Assembly: GCF_023806125.1 (NCBI RefSeq)
Contig: NZ_JAMSKT010000004.1
Span: forward strand, 111,631 to 175,630
Direction: 5' to 3'
DNA length: 64,000 nt
DNA from: Clostridium caldaquaticum
Lineage (GTDB): Bacteria > Bacillota > Clostridia > Clostridiales > Clostridiaceae
Both the position numbers and the translations under genes were made by a program. Of the stretch, positions 17,781 to 27,178 are shown piece by piece. Position 1 is the stretch's first letter, and each line of letters opens with the position of its first letter. The notes under the pieces were generated by a model. It was not told the origin of the DNA. It made no database searches and saw only the letters and a program-made list of their open reading frames with translations.

Positions 17781-17810
17781 ATTATACTATGTAATCGATT
17801 TATCACTCAA
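17781..17810 (-). promoter_or_regulatory. Promoter of the sugar-alcohol PTS operon
   Basis: TTGAGT (17805-17810), an 18-nt spacer and TATAAT (17781-17786) on the minus strand, about 25 nt before the activator start codon. Confidence 0.7.
17790..17803. promoter_or_regulatory. cre-like site (CcpA) in the PTS operon promoter
   Basis: TGTAATCGATTTAT matches 12 of 14 positions of the consensus TGWAANCGNTNWCA. It sits exactly between the -35 and -10 boxes, where CcpA binding would block the promoter. Carbon catabolite repression is therefore likely; inferred from sequence only. Confidence 0.5.
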
Positions 17811-17827
17811 CTAAAAGAAAATCATAA

Positions 17828-17850
17828 TTGTCTTCATTAAAAATTGACAA
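17828..17850. promoter_or_regulatory. Operator-like inverted repeat upstream of the PTS promoter
   Basis: Half-sites TTGTC (17828-17832) and GACAA (17846-17850), with ATAATT flanks, lie about 20 nt beyond the -35 box. They resemble the TTGNCA/TGNCAA halves known for MtlR operators, at a position suited to an activator. Confidence 0.4.
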
Positions 17851-17953
17851 AATTATCATATATATTATTTATCCTAATAATAACTGATAATTTTAATTTT
17901 TAAGGTAAGATACTGTTAATACCATTTGTTAAATCACCTTATTCGGCACTAGG

Positions 17954-17986
17954 CATAATTGTCATTATGCAATAATGACAATTATG
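17954..17986. repeat. Perfect 15-bp inverted repeat with TTGTCA/TGACAA core
   Basis: CATAATTGTCATTAT and its exact complement are separated by GCA. No U-tract on either side, so a terminator is unlikely. It shares the ATAATTGTC half-site with 17824-17832 and may be a second binding site for the PRD activator, about 150 nt upstream of the promoter. The rest of the 309-base gap holds the promoter and the next terminator. Confidence 0.55.
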
Positions 17987-17997
17987 AGGAATACCGC

Positions 17998-18047
17998 AAA
18001 AAAGCGTCACATATGAGCCATATAAAAATATGACTCATATGTGACGC
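17998..18047 (-). terminator. Terminator after the CBS/DRTGG gene
   Basis: A long hairpin on the minus strand: GCGTCACATATGAG, an inner CATAT/ATATG stem and UUUU loop, and the returning arm, then UUUUUU. Both arms are about 20 nt with one mismatch. Confidence 0.88.
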
Positions 18048-18066
18048 CCTTTAATTATGACACATC

Positions 18067-19374
18067 TTACTTCCTCAGCACCTTGGCAGAAAGCAAAGTC
18101 TTTCCTGCTAATTCTTTTTTATTGTCATACATAGTTATTTCAACTTTACAGAAGTTTCGTCCCATATCTATAACCTCTGCAAATATTTCAATATGGCTGT
18201 CTATTTGCACTGGCTTCATAAAGTATGTAGAAATGCTGTCTACAGATATATTAATATTGTTTCTCTGCCTAAGAGTCATAATGCCCATAGTTGAAAGCAG
18301 CATATTCATAGAACTCCATGAAGCTGTACCTATAGGATCTAACATTTCTGGAATAATCTTTCCCCAGAAATGCATCTTGTCCTCATTATTATCAAATTCA
18401 AAATTTTTAAGAACTAAATCCTCTATTGTTTCACCTATTTGAGGCTGCCTGGATATATACTGAAGAGCCTTTATAACATCATGTCTGCTCACAACCCCCA
18501 CAAGTTTTCTTCCATCAACAACAGGACACATTTCAATACCTTCCCAGCCCATAATATGAGCAGTATATGCTGCAGTAGTCTTTGGAGTAACTGTTATAAT
18601 ATCCTTAGTCATATATTTGCTTATAGGCTCATCATCATCCATAGCTTCAATAGACATATCCTTTAATGTAATTATACCTACTACCCTCATCTCATTATCG
18701 ACAACAGGATAACGCTCATGCTTGGTTTCACTCATAAGTCCTTTCCAATGAGCCACAATATCAGTATCTCTTAAATAAACCGGTTCTGTAATCATAATAT
18801 CTTCAACTAATATAATATCCTTTTTAATAAGATTTTCTGACATTGCCTTATTTATCATGCTTGCAGTGGTAAAAGTATCATAAGTAGAAGAAATTATTGG
18901 AAGACCTTTTTCATTTGCAAGCCGTTTTATCTCTTCACTACAGCCAAATCCCCCTGTTATAAGTACTGCACACTCATTCATAAGTGCTAATCTCTGAATC
19001 TCTTCTCTATTACCAACAAGTACAAGACAATTAGGACTTATATACTTCATAAAAGCATCCATAGTCATAGCACCTATAATAAACTTGCTCAAAGCTTTAT
19101 GAACCCCATCTTTCCCTCCTAGAAGAGTGCCATCAACTATATTTACTACCTCTGCAAAAGTAAGAGCTTCTATACTTTTCTTTTCAACCTTTTCTATTCT
19201 CACAGTACCAACTCTAGGTATAGTTGTAACTATACCCATAGCATCGCAATCCTTAATGGCTCTGTATGCAGTACCATCACTAACCCCCAAATCACCAGCT
19301 ATACTTCTTACAGAAATCTTAGTGCCGACTTCTAAAGACAGTATATACTTAATGATATCCTCATGCTTTGACAT
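18067..19374 (-). CDS. HTH-DRTGG-CBS-hotdog protein (YtoI-like)
   Basis: Likely ligand-sensing regulator of 435 residues. Order: N-terminal winged HTH (about 1-65, LGVSDGTAYRAIKDC), a DRTGG domain (about 75-180; here VLITGGFGCSEEI), two CBS motifs (about 190-310; VGIITLKDMS and VGVVSRHDVI), then a hotdog thioesterase-like domain (about 330-435). This architecture matches YtoI of Bacillus. CBS pairs usually bind adenine nucleotides; ligand and target here are unknown. It follows whiA by 6 nt and ends the rapZ-yvcK-whiA unit, in the place where crh sits in B. subtilis. Confidence 0.85.
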   Translation of the reverse strand: MSKHEDIIKYILSLEVGTKISVRSIAGDLGVSDGTAYRAIKDCDAMGIVTTIPRVGTVRIEKVEKKSIEALTFAEVVNIVDGTLLGGKDGVHKALSKFIIGAMTMDAFMKYISPNCLVLVGNREEIQRLALMNECAVLITGGFGCSEEIKRLANEKGLPIISSTYDTFTTASMINKAMSENLIKKDIILVEDIMITEPVYLRDTDIVAHWKGLMSETKHERYPVVDNEMRVVGIITLKDMSIEAMDDDEPISKYMTKDIITVTPKTTAAYTAHIMGWEGIEMCPVVDGRKLVGVVSRHDVIKALQYISRQPQIGETIEDLVLKNFEFDNNEDKMHFWGKIIPEMLDPIGTASWSSMNMLLSTMGIMTLRQRNNINISVDSISTYFMKPVQIDSHIEIFAEVIDMGRNFCKVEITMYDNKKELAGKTLLSAKVLRK

Positions 19375-19380
19375 ATAAAA

Positions 19381-20334
19381 CTACCTTCCCTCTTTCCTTA
19401 ATTCCTCTGCGATTTTTTCTATTTTTCTAAGTCTATGATTTACCCCTGATTTACCTACGGGAGGATTTAAAAGTTCTCCAAGTTCCTTTAAAGATTCATC
19501 TGGATAAGCAAGTCTTACCTCTGCAATTTCTCTTAAATTTTTAGGAAGTCTCTGAAGCCCTATTTCTTTTTGAATAAGCTTAATGCTTTCAACCTGCCTT
19601 ACAGCAGCATTTACAGTTTTGCTAAGATTAGCTGTTTCACAGTTTACAAGCCTGTTAACATTATTTCTCATTTCCTTCATAATTCTTACATTTTCAAGCT
19701 CTAAAAGAGAAGTGTGTGCTCCAATTATATTTAAAAGATCTATTATCTGCTCTCCCTCTTTTATATAAACTATAAAACTTCCTTTTCTTTGTATAACTTT
19801 AGAAACAAGTCCAAAAGTATTTATTAAACTGCTAAGCTGTTCTGCATATTCACTGTTATGAGTTACAAACTCAAGATGATAAGTTTTTTCCGGATTGCTA
19901 ACACTCCCGCCTCCTAAAAATGCTCCTCTAATATAGGCCTTTTTGTTTTCTTCGGTCTCTATAAGCTTACCTGGTATTCCATAATCTAATGACAAAATCC
20001 CTTCACTGCTCTTTAAAACTCCCACCTCTTTTAGAAGACTTCTAACACCCATATCCTCAGTTATAACAACCATATATATATTATTTCTTTTAAAAGAATT
20101 ATTTTTTTTCACTAATAGCTTAGTGTGAATATTAAAATACTGCTTTAACATCTTAAATATTCTTCTTGCAATAGACGGATTTTCAGTAGTTACTCTAAAG
20201 CTGAGCTGTTTATTAGAGCCTAAGGATAAAGTGCCGCTGACCTTCATTATAGCTGCAAGCTCTGCTTTAGCTTCATCTCTTGTTAGTTCGCCTATTCTGC
20301 AAGCCTCGCTTTTTACTTTGGCTGAAAATGACAT
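19381..20334 (-). CDS. whiA: DNA-binding protein WhiA
   Basis: WhiA has an N-terminal domain related to LAGLIDADG homing endonucleases and a C-terminal HTH. Seen: MSFSAKVKSEACR at the start, RGAFLGGGSVSNPEKTYHLE in the middle, and LRLAYPDESLKELGELLNPPVGKSGVNHRLRK near the C-terminus, in pieces typical of the family. In Bacillus it influences division and chromosome segregation; in Streptomyces it controls sporulation. 317 residues, standard length. It sits 13 nt after yvcK and 6 nt before the YtoI-like gene, in one operon. Confidence 0.95.
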   Translation of the reverse strand: MSFSAKVKSEACRIGELTRDEAKAELAAIMKVSGTLSLGSNKQLSFRVTTENPSIARRIFKMLKQYFNIHTKLLVKKNNSFKRNNIYMVVITEDMGVRSLLKEVGVLKSSEGILSLDYGIPGKLIETEENKKAYIRGAFLGGGSVSNPEKTYHLEFVTHNSEYAEQLSSLINTFGLVSKVIQRKGSFIVYIKEGEQIIDLLNIIGAHTSLLELENVRIMKEMRNNVNRLVNCETANLSKTVNAAVRQVESIKLIQKEIGLQRLPKNLREIAEVRLAYPDESLKELGELLNPPVGKSGVNHRLRKIEKIAEELRKEGR

Positions 20335-20347
20335 AATCTTTCCCTCT

Positions 20348-21688
20348 CTATGACTTTTTAGTTTCTTTTCTTTCCTTAAGCCTTTCTGATAAATAAAAGT
20401 ATTCTATTATCTTCTTTCTATCAAATAGAAGCTTCTTTTCCATAATAGTCTCAATTAATATTGCAGCAAGTTTTTCAGAATCGTGTCTTACAAATCCATT
20501 TTTTATCTTAACAAAATTACCTTCAATAACTTTAACATTCATATCTTCAACTTGTTTTTTATTTATATCAACAAGCTTCTGACCATCTTGTAAATACTTT
20601 TCTTCTAATTTCTTGTCAATTTTTCCTGAATTTACAATGACATAATCTACTATCTCTTCACCACCATGCTTGAAAATAGCTTTTAGGTGATCTTCAACTC
20701 CAAAGTTATCTGTTTCTCCTGGTTGAGTCATTATATTTGACACATAAATTTTCAAAGCTTTTGTTCTGCGAAGTGTAACTGAAATATCTTGAACCAATAG
20801 ATTAGGTATAATACTGGTATAAAGACTTCCAGGTCCAAGTATTATAGCATCAGCTTCTCTTATTGCTATAACCGCTTCTCTAAGAGCATTTGCATTTGGA
20901 GGCTCTAAAAACACCTTATCAATAGGGCTTTTGTTTTCAAAAACTCCTTCCGCAATTTTAGATTCCCCCTCTACAATAGCTCCATTTTTCAGCTTAGCCT
21001 TAAGAATTACATTATCTAAAGTAACTGGTAAAACCTTACCTGTTACCGCAAGTACTGAACTCATTTTCTGAACTGCTTCTTCAAAGTTTGAAGAAATACC
21101 ATCCATAGCAGCAAGAAAAAGGTTGCCAAAACTTTGATTTTCTAGTCTTCCACCTTTAAATCTATACTGTAAAAGTTCCTCCATAAGAGGCTCAGTATCT
21201 GCTAGAGCCAGTATACAATTTCTTATATCCCCAGGAGGAAGTATTCCTAAATCTTCTCTTAAATCTCCTGACCCCCCTCCATCATCTGCAACAGTTACTA
21301 TAGCTGTAATATTTGAAGTGTAATGCTTTAAACCCCTAAGCATAGTTGAAAGACCAGTACCTCCACCTATAACTACTACCTTAGGTCCTTTAACTAATAA
21401 TCTCTTTTCATAAATTAAACTTTCCAGCTTTCTAGAATCCAAAGAAACATTAATATATCCTTTGTTTATTAAAAATATAAAAGATCTCATTCCCTGGGTA
21501 ACAGCTAAATATAATATAAACAAGCCTACAGTGATAAGAAATACATAAAAGGCGATATAATAGCCGCTGTAAAATCTATGCTGTATCCACTCTACAAGCC
21601 CAAAAGCTATCATTAATATTCCCAGGATTCCAAGCATAATCCAGCGCTTAACCTTAATTCCTGGTTTTAACCAGTCAATAAATCTCAT
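20348..21688 (-). CDS. glmR: YvcK/GlmR family (CofD superfamily), with N-terminal membrane segments
   Basis: Cell-wall precursor and gluconeogenesis factor that binds UDP-GlcNAc in Bacillus. The core starts near residue 100 with [17 protein letters not shown] and [14 protein letters not shown], as in YvcK/GlmR and CofD. The protein has 446 residues against about 320 in B. subtilis. The extra roughly 100 N-terminal residues hold two hydrophobic stretches (about 15-35 and 43-65), so this form is probably tethered to the membrane. It overlaps rapZ by 4 nt (ATGA). Confidence 0.93.
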   Translation of the reverse strand: MRFIDWLKPGIKVKRWIMLGILGILMIAFGLVEWIQHRFYSGYYIAFYVFLITVGLFILYLAVTQGMRSFIFLINKGYINVSLDSRKLESLIYEKRLLVKGPKVVVIGGGTGLSTMLRGLKHYTSNITAIVTVADDGGGSGDLREDLGILPPGDIRNCILALADTEPLMEELLQYRFKGGRLENQSFGNLFLAAMDGISSNFEEAVQKMSSVLAVTGKVLPVTLDNVILKAKLKNGAIVEGESKIAEGVFENKSPIDKVFLEPPNANALREAVIAIREADAIILGPGSLYTSIIPNLLVQDISVTLRRTKALKIYVSNIMTQPGETDNFGVEDHLKAIFKHGGEEIVDYVIVNSGKIDKKLEEKYLQDGQKLVDINKKQVEDMNVKVIEGNFVKIKNGFVRHDSEKLAAILIETIMEKKLLFDRKKIIEYFYLSERLKERKETKKS

Positions 21689-22569
21689 AGCTTTAACCCA
21701 CCCTTATTTATATCCTCATCAATATCTCTATGGTCAATAGTTACCTTATGCCCTCGGCTCTTCAGTCTTTCATAAACTTCATTAGCAATAGCTACAGACC
21801 TATGTCTGCCTCCTGTGCAGCCAATAGATATGATAAGCTGCCTTTTTCCCTCTTTAAGATAATGTGGAATTAAAAATTCAGCCATATTCTCAAGCTTATC
21901 TACAAAAGTTCTTGTCTCTTCAAAACTGAAAACATAATCTCTAACTGGCTTGTCATTTCCTGAAAAAGGCTTTAATTCTGGTATATAGAAAGGATTTGTA
22001 ATAAATCTTACATCAAAAACCAAATCTGAATCAACTGGTATACCATATTTGAATCCGAAGGACAATACAGTTATCATAAGCTCATTTTCAACCTGCCCTT
22101 CTTCAGAATATATTGATGTGAGCTTATCTCTAAGTTCTCTTGTAGACAGCTTTGTTGTATCTATAATATTATTAGCCCTGTCCTTAAGCTCTTTAAGCCT
22201 GTTTCTCTCCATAGTGATACCATTTAGTATTCTACCTTCTGGAGCTAAAGGATGCTTTCTTCTGGATTCTTTAAACCGCTTTATAAGTGTTTCATCCTTA
22301 GCATCTAAAAATAGTATTTCGTAATTAAAATTCTGCTCTTTTAAGTAGTTAAGACTCTCAAATAAATTATCAAAGAACTTTCCGCCTCGTATATCTATAA
22401 CTAAAGCTATTTTATCTATCTTACCATCTGTTTGATAACAAGCCTCTGCAAATTTAGGAATTAAAGTTGCCGGCAGATTATCTACACAAAAATAACCTAA
22501 ATCCTCCAAACACCTTATAGCTTGAGTTTTTCCCGCACCTGACAGTCCTGTAATTATAACAAATCTCAT
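21685..22569 (-). CDS. rapZ: RNase adapter/nucleotide-binding protein RapZ (YvcJ)
   Basis: P-loop protein with Walker A GLSGAGKT at about 8-15 and a C-terminal domain with [21 protein letters not shown], which in E. coli RapZ binds GlmZ RNA and UDP-GlcN precursors. 294 residues, full length. In Firmicutes YvcJ hydrolyses GTP and its RNA role is unclear. First gene of rapZ-yvcK-whiA-ytoI-like. Confidence 0.95.
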   Translation of the reverse strand: MRFVIITGLSGAGKTQAIRCLEDLGYFCVDNLPATLIPKFAEACYQTDGKIDKIALVIDIRGGKFFDNLFESLNYLKEQNFNYEILFLDAKDETLIKRFKESRRKHPLAPEGRILNGITMERNRLKELKDRANNIIDTTKLSTRELRDKLTSIYSEEGQVENELMITVLSFGFKYGIPVDSDLVFDVRFITNPFYIPELKPFSGNDKPVRDYVFSFEETRTFVDKLENMAEFLIPHYLKEGKRQLIISIGCTGGRHRSVAIANEVYERLKSRGHKVTIDHRDIDEDINKGGLKL

Positions 22570-22696
22570 AGTTTACCTCCTTGAGATTAATATATATTGT
22601 ATATCTATAATTAAAAATAAAGATTATTAGTACAGTTTTATTTTATAATTATAACACAAAAAATATTATGGTTAAAATAATTATATTATTAAAATA

Positions 22697-22725
22697 TTAG
22701 ACACGGAGACTTTCCCCGTGTCTAA
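22697..22725 (-). terminator. Terminator after murB
   Basis: Minus strand TTAGACACGG, short loop, CCGTGTCTAA, then an AU-rich tract with UUUU. Confidence 0.8.
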
Positions 22726-22742
22726 ATTTTACAGATTTCCTT

Positions 22743-23666
22743 TCATTTTGTTTCTTCCCCGATAATTCTTACCTCTGGATGAAGGTCTACATTAAATCTT
22801 TCCTTTACAGTAGCTTGTATATACTCAATTAAATTCAATATATCCTTAGCTGTAGCGTTTTCTTTATTTATGACAAAGCCTGCATGTTTGTCTGATATTT
22901 GTGCTCCTCCCAGCTTATAACCTTTAAGTGCACAATCTTCTATAAGCTTCCCTGTAAAATGTCCTTCCGGACGCTTAAAAGTGCTTCCTGCAGAAGGATA
23001 TTCTAAAGGCTGCTTTTCCTCTCTTCTTCTGGTTAAATCATCAATTCTTTCCTTTATTTTGCTATAATCACCTTTACTTAATTCAAAGGTTACTTCAAGC
23101 ACAGTATAGCCATATTTTTGTACTGCACTCATTCTATAGCCAAGCTCTAACTGTTCTTTATTTAATGTTATTAAATTCCCTTCTTTATCAGCTACAAGTG
23201 CACTTTGAATTACCTGACTAATCTCTCCATTGTAAGCTCCTGCATTCATTGTAACGGCTCCTCCAACAGTTCCAGGTATACCGCAGGCAAATTCAAAGCC
23301 TGTTAGACTGTTTTTAAGTGCTGCATCAGAAACCTTGCACAGTTCTGCTCCACACTGTACTATAATTTTATTATTATCAACTTTTATATTATCAAGCTTT
23401 GTAAGCTTTATTACTACACCTCTGAATCCTCCATCTTTAACTAGCAGATTAGAACCTTTACCCACTATGTAATAAGGTACATTTTTATCATTACACAGCT
23501 TAATTATCTTAACTACCTCATCATAATTTTCAGGAGTAACCAATATATCTGCTGGACCTCCAACCTTAAATGAAGTATGATTTTTCATCGGTTCATCAAT
23601 TACTACATCCTCTGATGATAAGATATTATAAAGCTCACTGCTAAAATTTTTATATCGATTCATCAT
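22743..23666 (-). CDS. murB: UDP-N-acetylenolpyruvoylglucosamine reductase
   Basis: Makes UDP-MurNAc with NADPH and FAD in peptidoglycan synthesis. FAD-binding motifs [10 protein letters not shown] and [20 protein letters not shown] are visible, as are the catalytic Ser region [21 protein letters not shown] and C-terminal HPEVRIIGE. Short form as in Firmicutes. AAGGAG lies before tandem ATG codons (23666 and 23663); a GTG 15 nt further up overlaps this site and is rejected as the start. It is preceded by the PHP phosphatase and uvrC genes. Confidence 0.95.
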   Translation of the reverse strand: MMNRYKNFSSELYNILSSEDVVIDEPMKNHTSFKVGGPADILVTPENYDEVVKIIKLCNDKNVPYYIVGKGSNLLVKDGGFRGVVIKLTKLDNIKVDNNKIIVQCGAELCKVSDAALKNSLTGFEFACGIPGTVGGAVTMNAGAYNGEISQVIQSALVADKEGNLITLNKEQLELGYRMSAVQKYGYTVLEVTFELSKGDYSKIKERIDDLTRRREEKQPLEYPSAGSTFKRPEGHFTGKLIEDCALKGYKLGGAQISDKHAGFVINKENATAKDILNLIEYIQATVKERFNVDLHPEVRIIGEETK

Positions 23667-23722
23667 AAATCTCCTTGACACTATTAATGATACATATTTT
23701 AGTATAATGTATAGTATATGCT

Positions 23723-24463
23723 TTAATCAAGCTTTAGGTCAGCTAATTTTCCCTTTTTTTTCAAGTATTTTAAAATTCTATCTTTTTGTGTATTTATTAT
23801 AAGCTCTTCAGGCATGCCAACTTCAGCAAGCATTTTATGTGCATCATCAAACCTTCCAACTTGAAAACAGGAATGAGCGTCACTTCCTATAACTATTTTA
23901 ACTCCATATTCCTTGCACAGTTTTGCTACCCTAGTGCAGGTTTTTATACTGCCTTCTCTTGCTCCCCCCTTCATAAGAGAACTATTATTGATTTCAATAA
24001 GTACATTTTTCTCTTTTGCTGCTCTCACAACTTTTTCCTCATCTATTGGAAATACTGGATTGCCACAATGTCCTATAATATCAACATAAGGATTTTCCAT
24101 AGCACCAATCAGTGCTTTTGTGTTTCCTTCCTTGCTTCCTGGTCTTATGCATACATCATGGAGGCTAGCTATTATTATATCCAAATTCTTCTGAATTTTA
24201 TCAGGTATGTCTAAATTCCCCTGAAAATCTATAATATTAGCTTCACAGCCTCTAAGGACAGTTACTCCATTAATCTCTCTAGGCAATACTTTAATATTTG
24301 CAAAATAATATTTATGAGGCCCTCCAGGCATATCTGGTCCATGATCTGTAGTAGCTATAAGTTCAATTCCATTTTGAGAAGCTTCCTTTATATTTTCTAG
24401 CAATGTATTATAAGCATGACCACTGGAAATTGTATGTGTATGGGTATCTACAACGTATTTCAT
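23723..24463 (-). CDS. PHP-domain phosphatase (YcdX-like)
   Basis: Metal-dependent phosphoesterase of 246 residues. The PHP metal-ligand pattern is clear: [16 protein letters not shown] at the N-terminus, [31 protein letters not shown] and IGSDAH. This arrangement fits the YcdX branch (trinuclear Zn) rather than histidinol phosphatase. The physiological substrate is not known. It follows uvrC by 15 nt and is probably cotranscribed. Confidence 0.88.
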   Translation of the reverse strand: MKYVVDTHTHTISSGHAYNTLLENIKEASQNGIELIATTDHGPDMPGGPHKYYFANIKVLPREINGVTVLRGCEANIIDFQGNLDIPDKIQKNLDIIIASLHDVCIRPGSKEGNTKALIGAMENPYVDIIGHCGNPVFPIDEEKVVRAAKEKNVLIEINNSSLMKGGAREGSIKTCTRVAKLCKEYGVKIVIGSDAHSCFQVGRFDDAHKMLAEVGMPEELIINTQKDRILKYLKKKGKLADLKLD

Positions 24464-24478
24464 TTTTTCTCTCCTTTG

Positions 24479-26344
24479 CTACTTTGATTTATTAAAGTAA
24501 TCAATTATATTTTTTGCTGCCTTTCTATCTATAGATGGTGTCTCTATAAGTGCTTCAAAACTTGCATTTTTAATATTTTCAATGCTTCCAAACTTAGTCA
24601 GCAATTCTTTTCTTCTTTTTTCACCAATGCCTGGGATGTCCTCAAGAACAGAATGAAGCACTCTCTTATCTCTTAAGCTTCGGTGATAAGTTATGGCAAA
24701 TCTGTGCACTTCATCCTGTATTCTTGTTATAAGATGCATTACATTAGAATTTTGCCTAATAAACATCTCATTATTATTATATATAAGTCCTCTAGTATTG
24801 TGCTTATCATCCTTAACCATACCGCAGACAGGTATTTCTATGTTAAGCTCTTTTAAAACCTCCAAAGCTACATTTACCTGACCTTTTCCTCCATCCATAA
24901 GGATTAAATCAGGAAACACACAAAATTTACCTGCACTTAGCTCCAAGTTTCTCTCTCTGATCTTTTCCAACTCCTCAAGTCCATGCTTAAAACGCCTGGT
25001 CAAAATTTCTCTCATGCTGTCATAATCATTTGCTCCAAGCACCGTTTTAATTTTAAATCTTCTATAATCACTATTTTTAGCTTTGCCGCCTTCAAACACT
25101 ACCATACTTCCTACAGAGTCTACCCCTTGAATATTTGAAATATCATAAGCTTCGATTCTGTTAGGCAGCTCCTCAAGCTCCAAAAGCTCTGCCAGTTCTT
25201 TAAGCGAAACTTTATGAAGCTCCTTATCAGCCTTAAGCTTAGCTTTAAACTGCTCCATTATAAGCTTTGCATTTTTAGTTACCATATCTAAAAGCTCTTT
25301 TTTATCTCCTCTTTGCGGAATCTTAATCCATACTTTTGATTCCCTCTTCATAGTAAGCCACTGCTCCAGTAGTTCTGAATCCTCTATTTCAGGTACGTAT
25401 ATATTCTTTGGAATAAAGGCTGTACCTCCATAAAATTCCTTAATAAAATCGGATATTATTTCCCCTTTTTCAATTCCTGAAGTATTATCAAGCATATAAT
25501 GCTCTCTTCCTACCACTTTTCCATCTCTTAAGAAAAACACCATAGCACAGGTGTCTACTTCATCGCTGTATATGCTTATAAAGTCCTCATCTTCAAAGTT
25601 GCCTATTATAATTTTCTGCTTTTCTACAATCTTTTCTACAGCTAAAATTTTATCTCTAAAAGCTGCTGCTTTTTCAAACTCCAAATTCTCTGCTGACTTT
25701 TCCATTTGAGCCTTTAAATCTTTTACTATTTGTCTATCCTTACCAGATAACAAGTCAATGATATTTTGAACAGTACTTCCATATTCCTCTTTAGATGCAA
25801 ACCCTGCACAAGGAGCACTGCAAAGCCCTATATGATAATTAAGACAAGGTCTTGCCTTATTTTCTCCTTCTTTTATAGACAGCTTGCAGGTTCTAAGTGG
25901 AAATACCTTTTTAATTAAATCCAAGGTTTCATATACAGCACCATAGTCTGTATAAGGTCCAAAATATTTTGCCCCATCTTTAGCATGTATTCTAGTCATA
26001 AATACTCTTGGAAAATCTTCATTAGTTGTAACCTTTATAAAAGGATAATGCTTATCATCCTTAAGCAAAATATTATATCTTGGTCTATATTTTTTTATAA
26101 GGTTGCACTCAAGTATAAGCGCTTCCATCTCTGAATCCGTAACTATATATTCAAATTCAGCTATGTTTTTAACCATAGCCTTGACTTTTTCTGAATGGTT
26201 CTTTGAGCTTTGAAAATACTGTCTTACTCTGTTTTTAAGTATTTTAGCCTTTCCAACGTATATTACTTCGCCTAAGGAATTTTTCATAAGATAAACTCCT
26301 GGTTTGTCCGGAAGTATCTTTAATTGATATTCGAAATCAAACAA
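24479..26344 (-). CDS. uvrC: UvrABC system protein C
   Basis: Dual-incision nuclease of nucleotide excision repair. Domains: GIY-YIG (about 10-90; DKPGVYLMKNSLGEVIYVGK), a UVR motif near 195-230 (NLEFEKAAAFRD), an RNase H-like endonuclease region (YDISNIQG) and C-terminal helix-hairpin-helix (LEDIPGIGEKRRKELL). Start set at TTG 26344, giving LFDFEYQLKILPDKPG, because GGTGG lies 8 nt before it and UvrC proteins usually begin MFDFEYQL. An upstream in-frame ATG (26407) would add 21 residues not seen in the family. No LexA box was found in front of it, unlike uvrBA. Confidence 0.95.
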   Translation of the reverse strand: MFDFEYQLKILPDKPGVYLMKNSLGEVIYVGKAKILKNRVRQYFQSSKNHSEKVKAMVKNIAEFEYIVTDSEMEALILECNLIKKYRPRYNILLKDDKHYPFIKVTTNEDFPRVFMTRIHAKDGAKYFGPYTDYGAVYETLDLIKKVFPLRTCKLSIKEGENKARPCLNYHIGLCSAPCAGFASKEEYGSTVQNIIDLLSGKDRQIVKDLKAQMEKSAENLEFEKAAAFRDKILAVEKIVEKQKIIIGNFEDEDFISIYSDEVDTCAMVFFLRDGKVVGREHYMLDNTSGIEKGEIISDFIKEFYGGTAFIPKNIYVPEIEDSELLEQWLTMKRESKVWIKIPQRGDKKELLDMVTKNAKLIMEQFKAKLKADKELHKVSLKELAELLELEELPNRIEAYDISNIQGVDSVGSMVVFEGGKAKNSDYRRFKIKTVLGANDYDSMREILTRRFKHGLEELEKIRERNLELSAGKFCVFPDLILMDGGKGQVNVALEVLKELNIEIPVCGMVKDDKHNTRGLIYNNNEMFIRQNSNVMHLITRIQDEVHRFAITYHRSLRDKRVLHSVLEDIPGIGEKRRKELLTKFGSIENIKNASFEALIETPSIDRKAAKNIIDYFNKSK

Positions 26345-26427
26345 CTTCTTCACCACCTTTATTTTATCAAGGTGACAAAGGGACATTTCATTTACCCTAA
26401 GTCCCATTACTGCATCCTTGTAACCTT

Positions 26428-27030
26428 TTAAGACATTACTGGCAGCTTGTAAATTATGTAGATTAACCCAGCTGCTATTAAAACTAGTTCAATAAAATTT
26501 CCAAACTTAGAACCTACCCTGTAAGTAAATGGGAATTTTACCTTTTTATTTTTAAAAGGATAAAAAAGAGGCACTCCTCTGTTTGTTGACATATCACATA
26601 ATAGATGTAAGCTATATCCTATAATAAAATAATAAGTAATATTTTTCAAATTATATTTATTTCCTATATATCCAACTATAAAACTAAATGTAATCATTCC
26701 AAGCAAACTATGAGTAAGACCATTTCTATGAGAAGACAGTCCTACTGTAATTAGTGTTATGCCTAGAGCTTTATAAGCCGGCTCATTAGCATAAAGGTAA
26801 TCAAAGTACAAAACAATTATACCACTACAAAAATATAATGTAACTTTTGCTCCATTATTTTTAAAAGGTAATATATACCTGTTCATTATGCTCTTTGGGT
26901 GGTCAATATCAGGAAGCAGTGAAGCTAAAATCACTACTCCCATTCCCATATAACTGAACCCATCTGGCAATTTATTGCTAAGAGCTACAAAAGCTGCTAA
27001 TCCTACTCCTGCATGTGTCTTTCCATTCAT
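26428..27030 (-). CDS. YdjM-like membrane-bound metal-dependent hydrolase (DUF457)
   Basis: Integral membrane protein of 200 residues. It has HAGVG at the N-terminus, LASLLPDIDHPKS (about 36-48) and HRNGLTHSLLGM, the conserved Asp/His motifs of the DUF457/YdjM family, with several hydrophobic helices. In E. coli ydjM belongs to the SOS response. A LexA-like box (27150-27163) lies about 120 nt upstream, but the PBP terminator stands in between, so its regulation is uncertain. Substrate unknown. Confidence 0.82.
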   Translation of the reverse strand: MNGKTHAGVGLAAFVALSNKLPDGFSYMGMGVVILASLLPDIDHPKSIMNRYILPFKNNGAKVTLYFCSGIIVLYFDYLYANEPAYKALGITLITVGLSSHRNGLTHSLLGMITFSFIVGYIGNKYNLKNITYYFIIGYSLHLLCDMSTNRGVPLFYPFKNKKVKFPFTYRVGSKFGNFIELVLIAAGLIYIIYKLPVMS

Positions 27031-27092
27031 AAAACTCTCCTTATATAAAATACAATTAAATGCTAATATTTTAAAGTGTTCTTCTAAAAAAA

Positions 27093-27136
27093 TTAAAAAA
27101 AGCCAGGTATCGTCAAAATGTTACACGTACCTGACT
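27093..27136 (-). terminator. Terminator after the PBP gene
   Basis: Minus strand AGTCAGGTA pairs with TACCTGGCT across an 18-nt loop, followed by UUUUUU. Confidence 0.75.
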
Positions 27137-27149
27137 TTATTATATCATA

Positions 27150-27163
27150 GAAACATATGTTCA
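27150..27163 (-). promoter_or_regulatory. LexA-box-like palindrome between the PBP and YdjM-like genes
   Basis: TGAACATATGTTTC on the minus strand matches 13 of 14 positions of the Gram-positive LexA consensus CGAACRNRYGTTYC. A TATAAT follows 11 nt later, just before the terminator hairpin. The nearest downstream gene is YdjM-like. Confidence 0.45.
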
Positions 27164-27178
27164 TGTATATAAAAATGC

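Noticed and set aside
17844..17872. TTGACA on the plus strand at 17844-17849 considered as a promoter
   Set aside because: No acceptable -10 hexamer at 16-18 nt and no plus-strand gene downstream.
17954..17986. Perfect hairpin considered as an intrinsic terminator
   Set aside because: No U-tract on either strand; the true terminator of the neighbouring gene is at 17998-18047.
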